Shown here: in pieces, positions 34,732 through 44,680 of the stretch
Position numbering within the stretch: position 1 is the first letter of the stretch
Layout: the number at the start of each line of letters is the position of its first letter
Source: Microbacterium proteolyticum
Lineage (GTDB): Bacteria; Actinomycetota; Actinomycetes; Actinomycetales; Microbacteriaceae
DNA length: 64,000 bases
Direction: 5' to 3'
Assembly: GCF_014192415.1 (NCBI RefSeq)
Contig: NZ_JACHXY010000001.1
Span: 682,001-746,000 of the forward strand
Position numbers and translations under genes: made by a program
The notes under the pieces: model-generated
Told to the model about the DNA's origin: nothing
The model's input: the letters and a program-made list of their open reading frames with translations, nothing else
Databases searched by the model: none

Positions 34732-36036
34732 ATGAACGACCTCGCACTCAACATCGTGCTCGTCGTCGTGTTCGTGCTGATCGGCGGGGTGTTCGCCGCG
34801 ACCGAGATGGCACTGGTCACTCTGCGCGAGAGCCAGGTGAACGCCCTCGCCGCCCGGGGCAAGCGGGGACAGAAGGTCGCAGATCTCGCGCGTAACCCCA
34901 ACACGTTCCTGTCGGCGGTGCAGATCGGCGTGACGGTGGCGGGGTTCGCCTCGGCCGCGTACGGCGCGTCGTCCATCGCCCCCTCGGTCACTCCGCTGTT
35001 CGAGAACCTCGGTCTCGAGCCGGGCATGGCGGCGACGGTGTCGACCATCGCCCTCACCCTCGTGATCGCCTACCTGTCGCTCGTGCTGGGCGAACTCGTG
35101 CCCAAGCGCCTTGCCATCCAGCGCAATGCGGCCTTCGCGTACACCGTCGCACCGGTGCTGAACGGCTTCGCGAAGCTCATGCGGCCGGTGATCTGGTTGC
35201 TGTCTCTATCGACCAACGTCCTCGTGCGCCTGCTCGGCGGAGACCCGAACAAGACCGGCGAGGAGCTCACCGAGGAGGAGCTCCGCGACATCGTGTCCAG
35301 TCACGAGGGGCTCCCGGCCGACGAGCGTCGCATCCTCGACGACGTGCTGTCACTGCGCGGGCGCCATGTGAGCGAGGTCATGCGTCCGCGGCCCGAGGTG
35401 GTGACCCTGGATGCCGGGGGCACCATCGCCGAGGCCCGCGAGACGGTCCGCGACCTGCCGTACTCGCGTTATCCCGTCGCGGAGCAGTCCATCGACGACG
35501 TCGTGGGGTTCGTGCACGTCCGCGATCTCTCCGACGACACCGAGCGTCCGCTCAGCGCGGTCATGCGCGAGATCCGCTACATCCCCTCGACCGCACGGGT
35601 TCTGCCGACGCTCACGGCGATGCGCGCCGACGGAAGCCACATCGCGGTGGTCGTGGACGAGTACGGCGGCACCGACGGCATCGTCACGCTCGAGGACCTG
35701 GTCGAGGAAGTGGTCGGCGAGATCTTCGACGAATACGACACCGACGCCGAGCAGCCCCTCGCCGAGGGCGAGCACGGCGTCGTCGAAGGTCGCCTCAACC
35801 TGCAGGACTTCGAAGAGGCGACGGGGGTGACCCTGCCGCGCGGCGCGGCCGACACGGTCGGCGGGTTCGTCGTGGAGCGACTGGGGCGCCTCGCCCGGGT
35901 CGGCGACACCGTCGAGGTCGACGGCGCGACGCTGAAAGTCAGCGCTGTGGAACGCAGACGCGTGGCGGAGTTGCTGGTCACCCGGCATCCCCTCGACGAG
36001 TCGGACGCCGATCGCGAGCGCGCGGGGCGCGACTGA
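34732..36036 (+). CDS. Hemolysin C/CNNM-type membrane protein with CBS pair
   Basis: A 434-residue protein. Residues 1-190 are a DUF21/CNNM transmembrane domain (start [25 protein letters not shown]). About 200-335 form two CBS domains ([34 protein letters not shown]), and the C-terminus is a CorC/HlyC domain ([31 protein letters not shown]). Family members include magnesium or cobalt transporters and resistance proteins; membrane-damaging activity is not implied. The ATG at 34732 follows a structured leader. Confidence 0.92.
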   Translation: MNDLALNIVLVVVFVLIGGVFAATEMALVTLRESQVNALAARGKRGQKVADLARNPNTFLSAVQIGVTVAGFASAAYGASSIAPSVTPLFENLGLEPGMAATVSTIALTLVIAYLSLVLGELVPKRLAIQRNAAFAYTVAPVLNGFAKLMRPVIWLLSLSTNVLVRLLGGDPNKTGEELTEEELRDIVSSHEGLPADERRILDDVLSLRGRHVSEVMRPRPEVVTLDAGGTIAEARETVRDLPYSRYPVAEQSIDDVVGFVHVRDLSDDTERPLSAVMREIRYIPSTARVLPTLTAMRADGSHIAVVVDEYGGTDGIVTLEDLVEEVVGEIFDEYDTDAEQPLAEGEHGVVEGRLNLQDFEEATGVTLPRGAADTVGGFVVERLGRLARVGDTVEVDGATLKVSAVERRRVAELLVTRHPLDESDADRERAGRD

Positions 36037-36101
36037 CCCGCGAGGCCGGTCGTCGTGGCCGGGCTCGACGTCGCCGGGACGACCGCGGCCTGAGGGAAAG
36101 A

Positions 36102-36127
36102 TTGCGCGCAACCATATTGCGTGCAAT
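36102..36127. promoter_or_regulatory. Two OhrR operator boxes
   Basis: TTGCGCGCAA (36102-36111) and ATTGCGTGCAAT (36116-36127) both fit the OhrR box TTGC-NN-GCAA. They lie 10-35 bases before the ohrR start, where bound repressor would cover the promoter. The gene encodes an OhrR with its redox cysteine, which indicates autoregulation and peroxide control of ohr. Confidence 0.88.
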
Positions 36128-36136
36128 ACTTTTTCC

Positions 36137-36616
36137 ATGCCCGCTGTCGACACTCTCGTGTGCTTCGCGCTGTACGCCGCCAACCGCACCACGACCCAGG
36201 CCTACCGTGCGCTGCTGGAGCCCTTCGATCTCACCTACCCGCAGTACATCTCACTGGTGACCCTGTGGGTCGACGGCGAGCAGACGGTGAAGAGTCTCGG
36301 CGAGGCCCTGCAGTTGGATTCCGGCACCCTGTCGCCGATGCTCGCGCGGATGGAAGCGGCGGGCTATGTCACGCGGACCCGCACCTCCCGCGACGAGCGC
36401 GTCGTCACCGTTTCCCTCACCGAACGCGGCGTCGCGCTGCGTGAAGAACTCGCGCACGTACCGCGCTGCATCGCTGCCGGCGCCGGTTTCACCGACGCCG
36501 ACGACGCGCGCGAGCTCATCGACGCGCTGCACCGTCTCACCGATGCGATGAAGGACCTCCGCGATCACCCCGACGCGGTGCTCGCCTCCGTCGGCGCTCC
36601 TCGTCGCACGGCATGA
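36137..36616 (+). CDS. ohrR: Organic-hydroperoxide repressor OhrR (MarR family)
   Basis: A 159-residue MarR-type repressor. Cys9 in [11 protein letters not shown] is the conserved peroxide-sensing cysteine of Ohr[14 protein letters not shown] follows. The winged helix includes [23 protein letters not shown] and [14 protein letters not shown]. Only one cysteine besides Cys9 (in VPRCIAA) is present. It precedes ohr by 38 bases in the same direction and has its own operators. Confidence 0.95.
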   Translation: MPAVDTLVCFALYAANRTTTQAYRALLEPFDLTYPQYISLVTLWVDGEQTVKSLGEALQLDSGTLSPMLARMEAAGYVTRTRTSRDERVVTVSLTERGVALREELAHVPRCIAAGAGFTDADDARELIDALHRLTDAMKDLRDHPDAVLASVGAPRRTA

Positions 36617-36654
36617 GCATCCCCTCCCCCGACCACCCTTCGAAAGGACACCCC

Positions 36655-37074
<420 letters not shown>

Positions 37075-37142
37075 CCTCCCCTCGACACCGGGGCGGGGCG
37101 CTGAGCCCACGTATCGCATCCCGTCCCGGTCTGCACCACCCC

Positions 37143-37171
37143 CGACGCCGTCCGCTCCGCGGGCGGCGTCG
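37143..37171. terminator. Terminator between ohr and the first PIG-L gene
   Basis: Arms 37143-37155 and 37159-37171 pair over 13 bp with one wobble and a three-base loop. It lies between convergent genes and can serve both. Confidence 0.7.
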
Positions 37172-37188
37172 CTGCGTCCACCCACCGA

Positions 37189-38250
37189 TCAGTTCAGCTG
37201 CAGTTCGCTCTCGACCTTGCCGTAGGAGCGACGCAGCCACTGACCGAAACCGGGCTGCGACAGGCACGCGGAAGCGTCCTCGCACGTGACGACGGAGTCC
37301 TCCGCGGCATACGTCCGGTACACGTCCACCTTGGCGGAGAGCACATCGCCCTCGATGTTGACCGGCTGATGCTGCGACGGGTACCCGATGTAGTAGGTGA
37401 CGGCATCGGCCGGCACCTCGGCGGCGGGTGCGACCGCTCGCACCAGAGAGCCGACGCACGAATGATCCGGGTGGTCTCCCCGAGCGAACGCGCTCTCGTG
37501 CGGGATGTTCGTCGTCACGTGGTCGGGGCGTCCCGCGTGGATCAGCTCGGCGACGGTGTCGGCCAAGCGGCTCGCGTCGAGGGTCGGCCCGTCGTCGATC
37601 GGACGAAGGACCGGCACGGTGCCGTTGATGAGCTGCGTCAGGCCGGCGTCACCCGTGCTCGGGAACCCCTTGGCACTGAGGTTGCCGTCGGGCAGGCGCA
37701 GCACGGTGATGGACAGGCGAGCGTCGTCGACGGGCACGAACCGGGTCACACGTGCTCCGCTCAACAGGGTGATCTCGCGCGTGTCCCACGCCGCCGTACT
37801 GCCGCGCATGAGGTCGTAGGCCGCGCGGATGCCGGCCTCGCGCTGCCGTGCGTAAGCGAGTCCGCGCCCCGCGTCCCCGGCCGTGACGAAGACCGTGCGC
37901 AGGGTGGCCCCCGACGCGATGATGGTCGCGAGGTGGGGGTTGGCGAAGATGATGTCGTCGTCGGCGTGCGCCCACACGGCGACGGTGGTGTCCTCTCCCG
38001 GCTCTTCGAAGGCGGGCGACGACGCGCGCGGTGGCGCGCCCGGCGCGGGCACGATCGGGGCGAGCTTCACCCACGCGCCCTCCGGACCGGCGGACCGGCG
38101 GATGTCGCGGTACACCAGCGCGCCCCCGCCCAGTGCGGCGAGGCCCCCCACGGCGATCCCCCCGAAGACCAGGGTGCGGCGACCGACGACACGACGCCGC
38201 CGTGCCGCATCGCCCCCGTCCCCACGCGAAGGCTCGTCGATGTCACTCAC
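37189..38250 (-). CDS. PIG-L-type deacetylase, membrane-anchored (copy 1)
   Basis: A 353-residue protein with a basic N-terminus, one transmembrane/signal helix (about 24-48) and a PIG-L (LmbE) fold. The metal motif reads AHADDDII where the family, and the second copy at 39.6 kb, has HPDD; the later HPDH (GDHPDHSCVG) is intact. Two cysteines near the end (CEDASAC) probably form a disulfide. Family members deacetylate N-acetylglucosaminyl compounds. The GTG start has GGAG nearby. The C-terminus FGQWLRRSYGKVESEL matches the second copy. Confidence 0.88.
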   Translation of the reverse strand: MSDIDEPSRGDGGDAARRRRVVGRRTLVFGGIAVGGLAALGGGALVYRDIRRSAGPEGAWVKLAPIVPAPGAPPRASSPAFEEPGEDTTVAVWAHADDDIIFANPHLATIIASGATLRTVFVTAGDAGRGLAYARQREAGIRAAYDLMRGSTAAWDTREITLLSGARVTRFVPVDDARLSITVLRLPDGNLSAKGFPSTGDAGLTQLINGTVPVLRPIDDGPTLDASRLADTVAELIHAGRPDHVTTNIPHESAFARGDHPDHSCVGSLVRAVAPAAEVPADAVTYYIGYPSQHQPVNIEGDVLSAKVDVYRTYAAEDSVVTCEDASACLSQPGFGQWLRRSYGKVESELQLN

Positions 38251-38480
38251 GGCGACTCCGTCCTGTGGTGCGCCCCCCGGCGACGGTTTTCAGATCTGTC
38301 GCGCCCGTGGGCGCCCTTCGACGCTATCGCGCTCGACACTGCTCCCCGGACGCGCCCCGGCGCTCCGCCGGTGTCGGGATGCATCGATCATCCGGCGCGT
38401 GCGGAGGCGGCGCAGCAGTCCGCACCCCACACATCGGTGATCCTCAGCGGGCGCCTAAGGTCAGTCGTGACACTCGCCGT

Positions 38481-38771
38481 ATGCAGACCTCCTCACCGCC
38501 GCGGTCACTGACGCCCGTCGCACTCCGCGTTCGCGCGGTGCTCAACGAGTGGGACCCCATCGGTGTCCACCACATCGGTCACGGCTGGCCCGATGACGAG
38601 TACGACGACCTGATCCTGCCCGTCCTCGACGCGCTCGACGTCCACCCCTCGGTCGACCATCTGGCGGCCGAGCTCCGTGAGGTCGTCGAACACGATTACG
38701 GGCTCCCGACGCCGATGGGATCCCACGATGCTGCGCGATCGCTCCTCTCGCTCGTCGAGCGGTCGCACTAA
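38481..38771 (+). CDS. Small conserved protein (DUF1871-like)
   Basis: A 96-residue cytoplasmic protein. The pattern VLNEWDPIGV..DEYDDLILPVLDAL..SVDHLAAELREVVEHDYGL resembles DUF1871/YugE-like proteins. The function is unknown; some relatives are thought of as immunity-like proteins, which I cannot support here. The ATG lies 20 bases after a GTGACACTCGCC region without a strong ribosome site. Confidence 0.65.
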   Translation: MQTSSPPRSLTPVALRVRAVLNEWDPIGVHHIGHGWPDDEYDDLILPVLDALDVHPSVDHLAAELREVVEHDYGLPTPMGSHDAARSLLSLVERSH

Positions 38772-38833
38772 TCGGCGGTGGCTGACGGGGCAAGCCCTGC
38801 CGCGCCTCCGCAGACCGTTCTAAGGTGCGGTGC

Positions 38834-39358
38834 ATGGTCGATCTCACCCGCCCGCAGACTCCCGATCCGTACCCGCTGCTGCCCGCCGTGGCCGCGTTCG
38901 ATGTGACGAGCAACGATGTCGTCGACGGGCGACCGCTCGACGACGCTCAGGTCGCCGACAAAGGCGACACCTCGCCGCATCTGCGTTGGTCGAACGTCCC
39001 GGACGGCACGAAGTCCTTCACGGTGACGTGCTTCGACCCCGATGCCCCGACGCCGAGCGGCTTCTGGCACTGGGTGCTCGTCGACCTTCCCGCCGACACC
39101 CGCGAGCTGCCCACCGGCGCCGCCTCAGGGACGCTCCCCGAGGGAGCCTTCCACGTGCGCAACGACGGCGGCCGCGCCGGGTTCCTCGGCGCCGCGCCGC
39201 CCCAGGGCGACCAGCCGCACCGCTACTTCTTCGTCGTGCACGCCGTCGGCGAGGACAGTCTGGGCATCGACGCGGATGCCACCCCCGCGGCGGCGTCGTT
39301 CGCGCTGGCCTTCACCACCCTGGGCCGAGCCATCGTGCACGGCACCTACCGGCACTGA
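38834..39358 (+). CDS. YbhB/YbcL-type PEBP protein
   Basis: A 174-residue phosphatidylethanolamine-binding-like protein. Conserved blocks: SPHLRWSNVPDGTKSFTVTCFDPDAPTPSGFWHWV with DPDAP and WHW, and a GxxYxGxxPP variant GFLGAAPPQGDQPHRYFFVVHA. The bacterial role is unclear. The ATG (38834) has AAGGTG upstream. Nothing recognisable follows between 39359 and 39555. Confidence 0.9.
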   Translation: MVDLTRPQTPDPYPLLPAVAAFDVTSNDVVDGRPLDDAQVADKGDTSPHLRWSNVPDGTKSFTVTCFDPDAPTPSGFWHWVLVDLPADTRELPTGAASGTLPEGAFHVRNDGGRAGFLGAAPPQGDQPHRYFFVVHAVGEDSLGIDADATPAAASFALAFTTLGRAIVHGTYRH

Positions 39359-39555
39359 GGACCGGTCACGACGCAACGCACGGACGACGTAGATGGGGCG
39401 CAGGCGGTCGCCGGCGTCGAGGAGCGCATGACCGCTCGATTCCCGGGGCGGCGCCGGACGTCGTCCATGACGAGGTCGTCGTGGCTGCCGAGATCATCGC
39501 CCAGCGTGAGGTTCGCACGGCCGTCGAGGAGACGACGCGTCAGGGCTGACCACGC

Positions 39556-40653
39556 TCAGCCGAGGTGCAGTTCCGCCTCGGTCATCGGGTAGGAGCGCCG
39601 CAACCACTCCCCGAATTTGCGTGTCCCCAGGCATGCGGCGCGATCGGCGCAACGGATCACCTCGTCCTGCTGCGCGTAGATGCGGTAGGTGTCGACTTTG
39701 GCGTTCAGCACCGCCCCGTCGAGGTTCTGCGGCAGGTCGGCCGAGGGGTAGCCCACGAAGTAACGGATGCCAGGGCCCACGGCCGGATCAGGAGAGAGGG
39801 CGTCGCGGACGACGCTGCCGACGACCGAATGGTCGGGGTGGTCACCAGGGGCGAAGGCGCTCCCCCGTGGGATGTGGGTGAGGACGCGTCCCGGCGCGAA
39901 CCCCGTCGACAGCTCGCGGACGGTGGCGAGCAGCTGGTCCCGCGAGAGTGCTGCGCCGCCCGAGACCGGCGAGAGGGCGGGGATGCCCCCGTCGAACAGG
40001 CGGCCGAGCGTTGCGAAGCCCGTGTCCGCGAATCCGGCGCCCGTGATGTTGCCGTCCGGCAGTCGGAGGAAGATCACCGAGACCCGCGGGTCCCCTTGGG
40101 GGGTCAGGCGGCGCAGCTGGACGCCACTCGTCAGGGTGAGATCGGTGGTGTCCCAGAGTCCCTGCGTCCCCCGCATGTCGTTGTAGGCGCGCAGGATGCC
40201 GAGTTCGCGGGCTTCGACGTAACGCATCCCCTTCCCCGCGTCACCGGCGGTCACGAACACCGTCCGGACGCAGTCGCCGGCGTGGAGGGCGTCGGAGATG
40301 GTCGGATTGCCGAAGATGAGGTCGTCGTCGGGGTGTGCCCAGACGCTCATCACCGTTGTCGCGCCGTCGCATCCCTGAGCCGCCGGCGAGACGGGCGCCG
40401 CGGGTGACGGTGCGGTCGTCGCGCCCGGTGACGGAGTGGGTGTCGGTGATGCCGTCGGGGTGGGCGCGAAGGAGGACGACGGCGAGGGCGTCGCCGGTGG
40501 CGCCACCGATGGGGGGTCCGGCCGCAGGACGGCGAAGGAGAAGATGCCGGCGACCGCCGAGACGACGACGACGGCGAGGGCGACGGCCGCGATGAGGCCC
40601 GCAGATCGGCGTCGACGGCGGGCACGTCGCGTACGTACGGAGGCGCCTGACAT
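39556..40653 (-). CDS. PIG-L-type deacetylase, membrane-anchored (copy 2)
   Basis: A 365-residue protein: basic N-terminus ([11 protein letters not shown]), one transmembrane helix (about 19-43), a Pro/Thr/Ser linker, then the PIG-L domain with AHPDDDLIFGNP and GDHPDHSVVG. The C-terminus FGEWLRRSYPMTEAELHL is the counterpart of copy 1. The catalytic domain should lie outside the membrane. The ATG has AAAGGGG five bases upstream. The substrate may be a surface glycan, as sugar-polymer genes begin next door, but this is inference. Confidence 0.88.
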   Translation of the reverse strand: MSGASVRTRRARRRRRSAGLIAAVALAVVVVSAVAGIFSFAVLRPDPPSVAPPATPSPSSSFAPTPTASPTPTPSPGATTAPSPAAPVSPAAQGCDGATTVMSVWAHPDDDLIFGNPTISDALHAGDCVRTVFVTAGDAGKGMRYVEARELGILRAYNDMRGTQGLWDTTDLTLTSGVQLRRLTPQGDPRVSVIFLRLPDGNITGAGFADTGFATLGRLFDGGIPALSPVSGGAALSRDQLLATVRELSTGFAPGRVLTHIPRGSAFAPGDHPDHSVVGSVVRDALSPDPAVGPGIRYFVGYPSADLPQNLDGAVLNAKVDTYRIYAQQDEVIRCADRAACLGTRKFGEWLRRSYPMTEAELHLG

Positions 40654-40915
40654 CGATGCCCCTTTCGCGGACGGCGGACACAGCTGGCCCCCGCGGGAGG
40701 GGACTCGACGCCGGTCGAGCCGAGCCGACGCGCGCCCGAGTGTAGGGGAAGGCCGCAGGGGGAGCGAATGCGTCGCTCCTGACCGCGCACCGTGCGCTTC
40801 CCGTTCACGTTTCGGGCGTATGAAGACATCTGACGGGTGAATCTGCGGGTGACATCGGCCTGTTAGTGTTCGCGAGGTGGGATCGACGCAGGTCGATCGG
40901 GGGGAGGCATAGGTC
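40654..40915. other. Divergent promoter region of PIG-L copy 2 and the first sugar transferase
   Basis: About 260 non-coding bases between divergent genes. Near 40830-40850 a GGGTGAATCTGCGGGTGACAT direct repeat precedes an AT-richer TGTTAGTGTT stretch that may hold the forward promoter. Confidence 0.35.
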
Positions 40916-42463
40916 GTGACAGTGGACCTTCGGGGAAGCGCATCGGTATCGGGGTCGCACCCGCCGGTCGCCGAGACGACGACAGCGCCGCTGACGGCCG
41001 ACCGTCCCGCTCCGATGTACAGCCGCCATCCGTGGCGCCGCACGTACCGCCGCGCCCTGGTGATCACCGACCTCCTGTCGCTCGCGTGGGTCGTCTACGG
41101 TACGCAGCTGCTCTGGTTCGGTCTCGGTAATGCGCAGCTGGCCGCGCGAAACGACGGGCGGATCACCGACCTGTCGTACTGGGCGTTCTCCGCCATCCTC
41201 GTCGCGACCTGGATGTGGGCCCTCGCTTTCGTCGAGTCGCGGAGCGACCGCGTGATCGGCACCGGGTCGGCCGAATACGTCCGCATCGCCGACGCGAGCT
41301 TCCGACTCTTCGGCACCGTCGCCATCATCGCCTTCCTCACGCAGATCGACATCGCCCGCGGGTACCTCCTCATCAGCCTGCCGCTGGGCATCGCCGTCCT
41401 CCTCTTCACCCGGTGGGTCTGGCGTCAGTGGTTGATCGTGCAGCGCTCCAAGGGCCGCTATTCCGCGAACGTCCTGCTCGTCGGATCGCTGACCTCGGTC
41501 ACCCAGCTCGCACGCGAGTTCGCCCGCATGCCCAGCGCGGGTTATCGCGTGGTCGGCGCCTGCGTCCCGAACGGCAAGATCGCCGACGTCATCCCCGGCA
41601 CGGATATCCCGGTCATGGGTCACGTGGGAGACGTCTCCCGCGCCCTCGAGGTCACCGGGGCCGATACGGTCGCCGTCACGAGCGCCGACGAGCTGCCCGC
41701 CGACAAGGTCAAGCAGATCTCGTGGAGCCTGGAAGCCGGGCGTCAGCACCTCGTTCTGGCCCCGAGCATCGTGGACATCGCGGGCCCCCGCCTCCACACG
41801 CGTCCCGTCGCCGGTCTCCCCCTCATCCATGTGGAGACTCCGAAGTTCTCCCGCGGACAGAGCTTCCTCAAGCGCACGGTCGATCTCACCGCCGCGTCGG
41901 TGGGGGTGGCCCTGTTGAGCCCGCTCCTGGTCTTCCTGATGCTCTCGGTCCGGCTTTCCAGCGACGGTCCGATCTTCTTCCGGCAGACCCGGGTGGGCTT
42001 CCGTGGTCGCGAGTTCACGATGATCAAGTTCCGCTCGATGGTCGTCAACGCCGAGGAATTGCTCGCCCAGCTCGCCGAGCAGCAGCGCGATTCGGGCAAC
42101 GAGGTCCTCTTCAAGATGAAGAACGACCCGCGCGTGACGCCGATCGGTCGCGTCATGCGCAAGTACAGCCTCGACGAGCTCCCCCAGCTGTTCAACGTGA
42201 TCGGGGGTTCGATGTCGCTGGTCGGCCCGCGCCCTCCGCTTCCCTCGGAGGTCGCCGTCTACGCCGATCACGTGCACCGGCGCTTCCTGGCCAAGCCGGG
42301 CATCACCGGTCTGTGGCAGGTCAGTGGACGCTCATCGCTGTCCTGGGAGGAGTCGGTCCGACTCGACCTGTCGTACGTCGAGAATTGGACCCTGCTCGGT
42401 GACTTCGTCATCCTGGGTAGGACCGCCCGCGCCGCGCTCGCGCCGGGCGAGACCGCCGCGTAA
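40916..42463 (+). CDS. Polyprenyl-phosphate sugar-1-phosphate transferase (exopolysaccharide priming), copy 1
   Basis: A 515-residue enzyme of the WcaJ/CpsE type that puts the first sugar phosphate on undecaprenyl phosphate. Five N-terminal helices and a nucleotide-binding-like domain precede the catalytic C-terminus: KRTVDLTAASVGVALLSP, DGPIFFRQTRVGFRGREFTM, IKFRSM, DELPQLFNVIGGSMSLVGPR and GLWQVSGRSSLSWEE. The GTG start (40916) has GGGAGG upstream. It precedes ugd by 74 bases, probably one operon. Confidence 0.93.
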   Translation: MTVDLRGSASVSGSHPPVAETTTAPLTADRPAPMYSRHPWRRTYRRALVITDLLSLAWVVYGTQLLWFGLGNAQLAARNDGRITDLSYWAFSAILVATWMWALAFVESRSDRVIGTGSAEYVRIADASFRLFGTVAIIAFLTQIDIARGYLLISLPLGIAVLLFTRWVWRQWLIVQRSKGRYSANVLLVGSLTSVTQLAREFARMPSAGYRVVGACVPNGKIADVIPGTDIPVMGHVGDVSRALEVTGADTVAVTSADELPADKVKQISWSLEAGRQHLVLAPSIVDIAGPRLHTRPVAGLPLIHVETPKFSRGQSFLKRTVDLTAASVGVALLSPLLVFLMLSVRLSSDGPIFFRQTRVGFRGREFTMIKFRSMVVNAEELLAQLAEQQRDSGNEVLFKMKNDPRVTPIGRVMRKYSLDELPQLFNVIGGSMSLVGPRPPLPSEVAVYADHVHRRFLAKPGITGLWQVSGRSSLSWEESVRLDLSYVENWTLLGDFVILGRTARAALAPGETAA

Positions 42464-42537
42464 CACTTCCATCCCCTCCCACACCCGCGAGCCGGCACCG
42501 CCGGCGCGGGGCGACACCCCTCCGAAAGGCTTCCATC

Positions 42538-43863
42538 GTGCGTCTGTCTGTAGTTGGTTGCGGCTACCTGGGGGCCGTGCACGCCGCGGCCATGGCATCC
42601 ATCGGTCACGAGGTCGTCGGTATCGACGTCGATGAGCGCAAGATCGCCGTCCTGTCGAAGGGCCAGGCGCCCTTCTTCGAGCCGGGCCTGCAAGAGATCC
42701 TGACCGAGGGCATCGCGTCGGGGCGCCTTTCATTCACCACCGACATGGCTGCCGCGCAGGGCGCGAAGGTGCATTTCGTGGGCGTCGGCACCCCGCAGCA
42801 GGCCGGCGGGCATGCCGCCGACCTCACCTACGTGGATGCCGCCATCGACGGCCTGCTGCCCTACCTCAGCGAGGGCGACATCGTCGCGGGCAAGTCCACG
42901 GTCCCCGTCGGCACCGCCGCTCGCCTCGCTCCCCGTGTGGCCGAGCGTGGGGCCACCCTCGTGTGGAACCCCGAGTTCCTCCGCGAAGGCTGGGCGGTGC
43001 AGGACACCATCGACCCCGACCGCCTCGTGGCGGGCGTCCCCACCGAGAACGGCGCTCCGACCGCAGAGGGCGAACGGACGGCGCAGGTGCTGCGCGAGGT
43101 CTATCACCCCTCCATCGCCAAGGGAACGCCCTTCATCGTCACCGACTACGCCACGGCCGAGCTGGTGAAGGTCTCCGCGAACGCGTTCCTGGCGACCAAG
43201 ATCAGCTTCATCAACGCCATCGCCGAGATCGCCGAGGTCACCGGTGCCGACGTCACCACGCTGGCCGACGCCATCGGCCACGACGCCCGCATCGGACGGC
43301 GCTTCCTCGGCGCCGGGATCGGCTTCGGCGGCGGCTGCCTCCCGAAGGACATCCGCGCCTTCTCGGCCCGCGCCGAGGAGCTCGGCCGCGGCGAGTCCGT
43401 CGCCTTCCTGCGCGAGATCGACGCCATCAACCTCCGTCGGCGCGATCGCGCCGTCGAGCTCACCACCGACGCGCTCGGCGGCAGCGTGTTCGAGAAGAAG
43501 ATCGCCGTGCTCGGTGCGGCCTTCAAGCCGCACAGCGACGACATCCGCGACTCCCCCGCGCTCGACGTCGCCGTGCGTCTGCACGGCCTGGGTGCCCGCG
43601 TCACGCTGACCGACCCCGCTGCGATCGAGAACGCGCGTCGCCTCCACCCGCAGCTGACCTACGAAGAAGACCTTGACGCGACCCTGCGCGACGCCGATGC
43701 CGTCATCGTCGTCACGGAGTGGGATGAGTACCGCCGTGAACTCTCCCCCGAGCACGCCGCGTCGCTCGCTCGTGGACTCGTCGTCGTGGACGGCCGCAAC
43801 TGCCTCGACCCCGCCGCGTGGCGCGCCGCGGGCTGGACCTACTTCGGCATGGGTCGCCCCTGA
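42538..43863 (+). CDS. ugd: UDP-glucose 6-dehydrogenase
   Basis: A 441-residue NAD-dependent enzyme making UDP-glucuronate. The NAD motif is VVGCGYLG near the start, the catalytic Cys267 in FGGGCLPKD, with the C-terminal AAFKPHSDDIRDSPALDVA domain. The start is GTG at 42538. Together with the upstream priming transferase it points to synthesis of an acidic exopolysaccharide. Confidence 0.96.
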   Translation: MRLSVVGCGYLGAVHAAAMASIGHEVVGIDVDERKIAVLSKGQAPFFEPGLQEILTEGIASGRLSFTTDMAAAQGAKVHFVGVGTPQQAGGHAADLTYVDAAIDGLLPYLSEGDIVAGKSTVPVGTAARLAPRVAERGATLVWNPEFLREGWAVQDTIDPDRLVAGVPTENGAPTAEGERTAQVLREVYHPSIAKGTPFIVTDYATAELVKVSANAFLATKISFINAIAEIAEVTGADVTTLADAIGHDARIGRRFLGAGIGFGGGCLPKDIRAFSARAEELGRGESVAFLREIDAINLRRRDRAVELTTDALGGSVFEKKIAVLGAAFKPHSDDIRDSPALDVAVRLHGLGARVTLTDPAAIENARRLHPQLTYEEDLDATLRDADAVIVVTEWDEYRRELSPEHAASLARGLVVVDGRNCLDPAAWRAAGWTYFGMGRP

Positions 43864-43880
43864 TCGACGCGCCCTAGGCG

Positions 43881-43910
43881 AGACGCCCCGACCGTGCGGT
43901 CGGGGCGTCT
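43881..43910 (+). terminator. Strong terminator after ugd
   Basis: AGACGCCCCGACC (43881-43893) pairs perfectly with 43898-43910 over a 4-base loop and is followed by TCTCT. It ends the sugar-transferase-ugd operon. The rest of 43911-44149 shows no gene. Confidence 0.9.
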
Positions 43911-44149
43911 TCTCTGTGGCGAGCGGGTTGCATCGGCCTGCGGCAGAGTGCCGTGGGTCGAAGTCCGCGCCGAGCGGCCGTACCTCCGGGGGCCCGCGTC
44001 TGCCGCTCCCCGTGCTCGGCGACAGGACGACACGGAGCGGGCGTGACGAATCATCGTTTCGACACGTCTTCTAGGTGACGAGCCCCTACCTCCACCGCCA
44101 TCGGGGTGGAGCCGGTGAGGGGGACCGCCTCGTCCGAACGGAGGATGCC

Positions 44150-44374
44150 ATGCGCAACAAGATCATCCTGGTCGGCGCCGTCGCGCTGATCGCCTATGTG
44201 GTGGGCACCCGCACCTCGAGGGTCCAGGTGAAGAACCGGGAATCGGTGGGACATCAGGTGGTCCGCCTGTGGAACGACCCTCGCGCCCGCAAGCGCCGTC
44301 ACAAGGCCGCCAAGAAAGCCGCAGCGGCGGCGGAGAAGCGCGCGAAGAAGACGTTCCGCGACCTGCGTCACTGA
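44150..44374 (+). CDS. Small single-helix membrane protein with basic tail
   Basis: A 74-residue protein: MRNK, a hydrophobic helix (IILVGAVALIAYVVG), then a strongly basic Lys/Ala-rich tail (RKRRHKAAKKAAAAAEKRAKK). The ATG has GGAGG seven bases upstream. I recognise no family. The basic tail may bind nucleic acid or acidic lipids at the membrane. Confidence 0.65.
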   Translation: MRNKIILVGAVALIAYVVGTRTSRVQVKNRESVGHQVVRLWNDPRARKRRHKAAKKAAAAAEKRAKKTFRDLRH

Positions 44375-44438
44375 GGCGGGGCGACGAGAGGGTGGGCGCG
44401 AGGCGAGCACCCTGTGGATGACATCCACCGCCTCCGAC

Positions 44439-44460
44439 GTGCGCATGTAAAAATGTGCAC
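44439..44460. promoter_or_regulatory. Candidate operator with CATGTAAA
   Basis: GTGCGCAT-N6-ATGTGCAC is an 8-bp inverted repeat with one mismatch, 18 bases before the small zinc-ribbon gene. It contains CATGTAAA (44444-44451), which also occurs before the XRE regulator at 50 kb. It may be a regulator site. Confidence 0.45.
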
Positions 44461-44478
44461 GTCACACCGAGGAGACCC

Positions 44479-44658
44479 ATGCACATCATCCCGCCTCCCC
44501 TCTTCATCCGCGGAGTCGGCGACGTCGACGACCTCGTCGACGATGCCGTCGGCTTCGCGCCGCAGTGCCCCCGGTGCCTGCGTACGTGCGAGCCCTGGCA
44601 GGCGGGCCGGGCCCTCGCCTGGCGGTGTCCGGACTGCGCACTCGCTCTGATCGGCTGA
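44479..44658 (+). CDS. Small zinc-ribbon protein
   Basis: A 59-residue protein with two CxxC pairs, CPRCLRTC and WRCPDCA, spaced like a zinc ribbon. The ATG at 44479 has GGAG six bases upstream; an earlier in-frame ATG at 44455 lies inside the inverted repeat and is less likely. Function unknown; small zinc ribbons often bind nucleic acid or a protein partner. Confidence 0.65.
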   Translation: MHIIPPPLFIRGVGDVDDLVDDAVGFAPQCPRCLRTCEPWQAGRALAWRCPDCALALIG

Positions 44659-44680
44659 CCGCGGCGGCTACGCTGACCCC

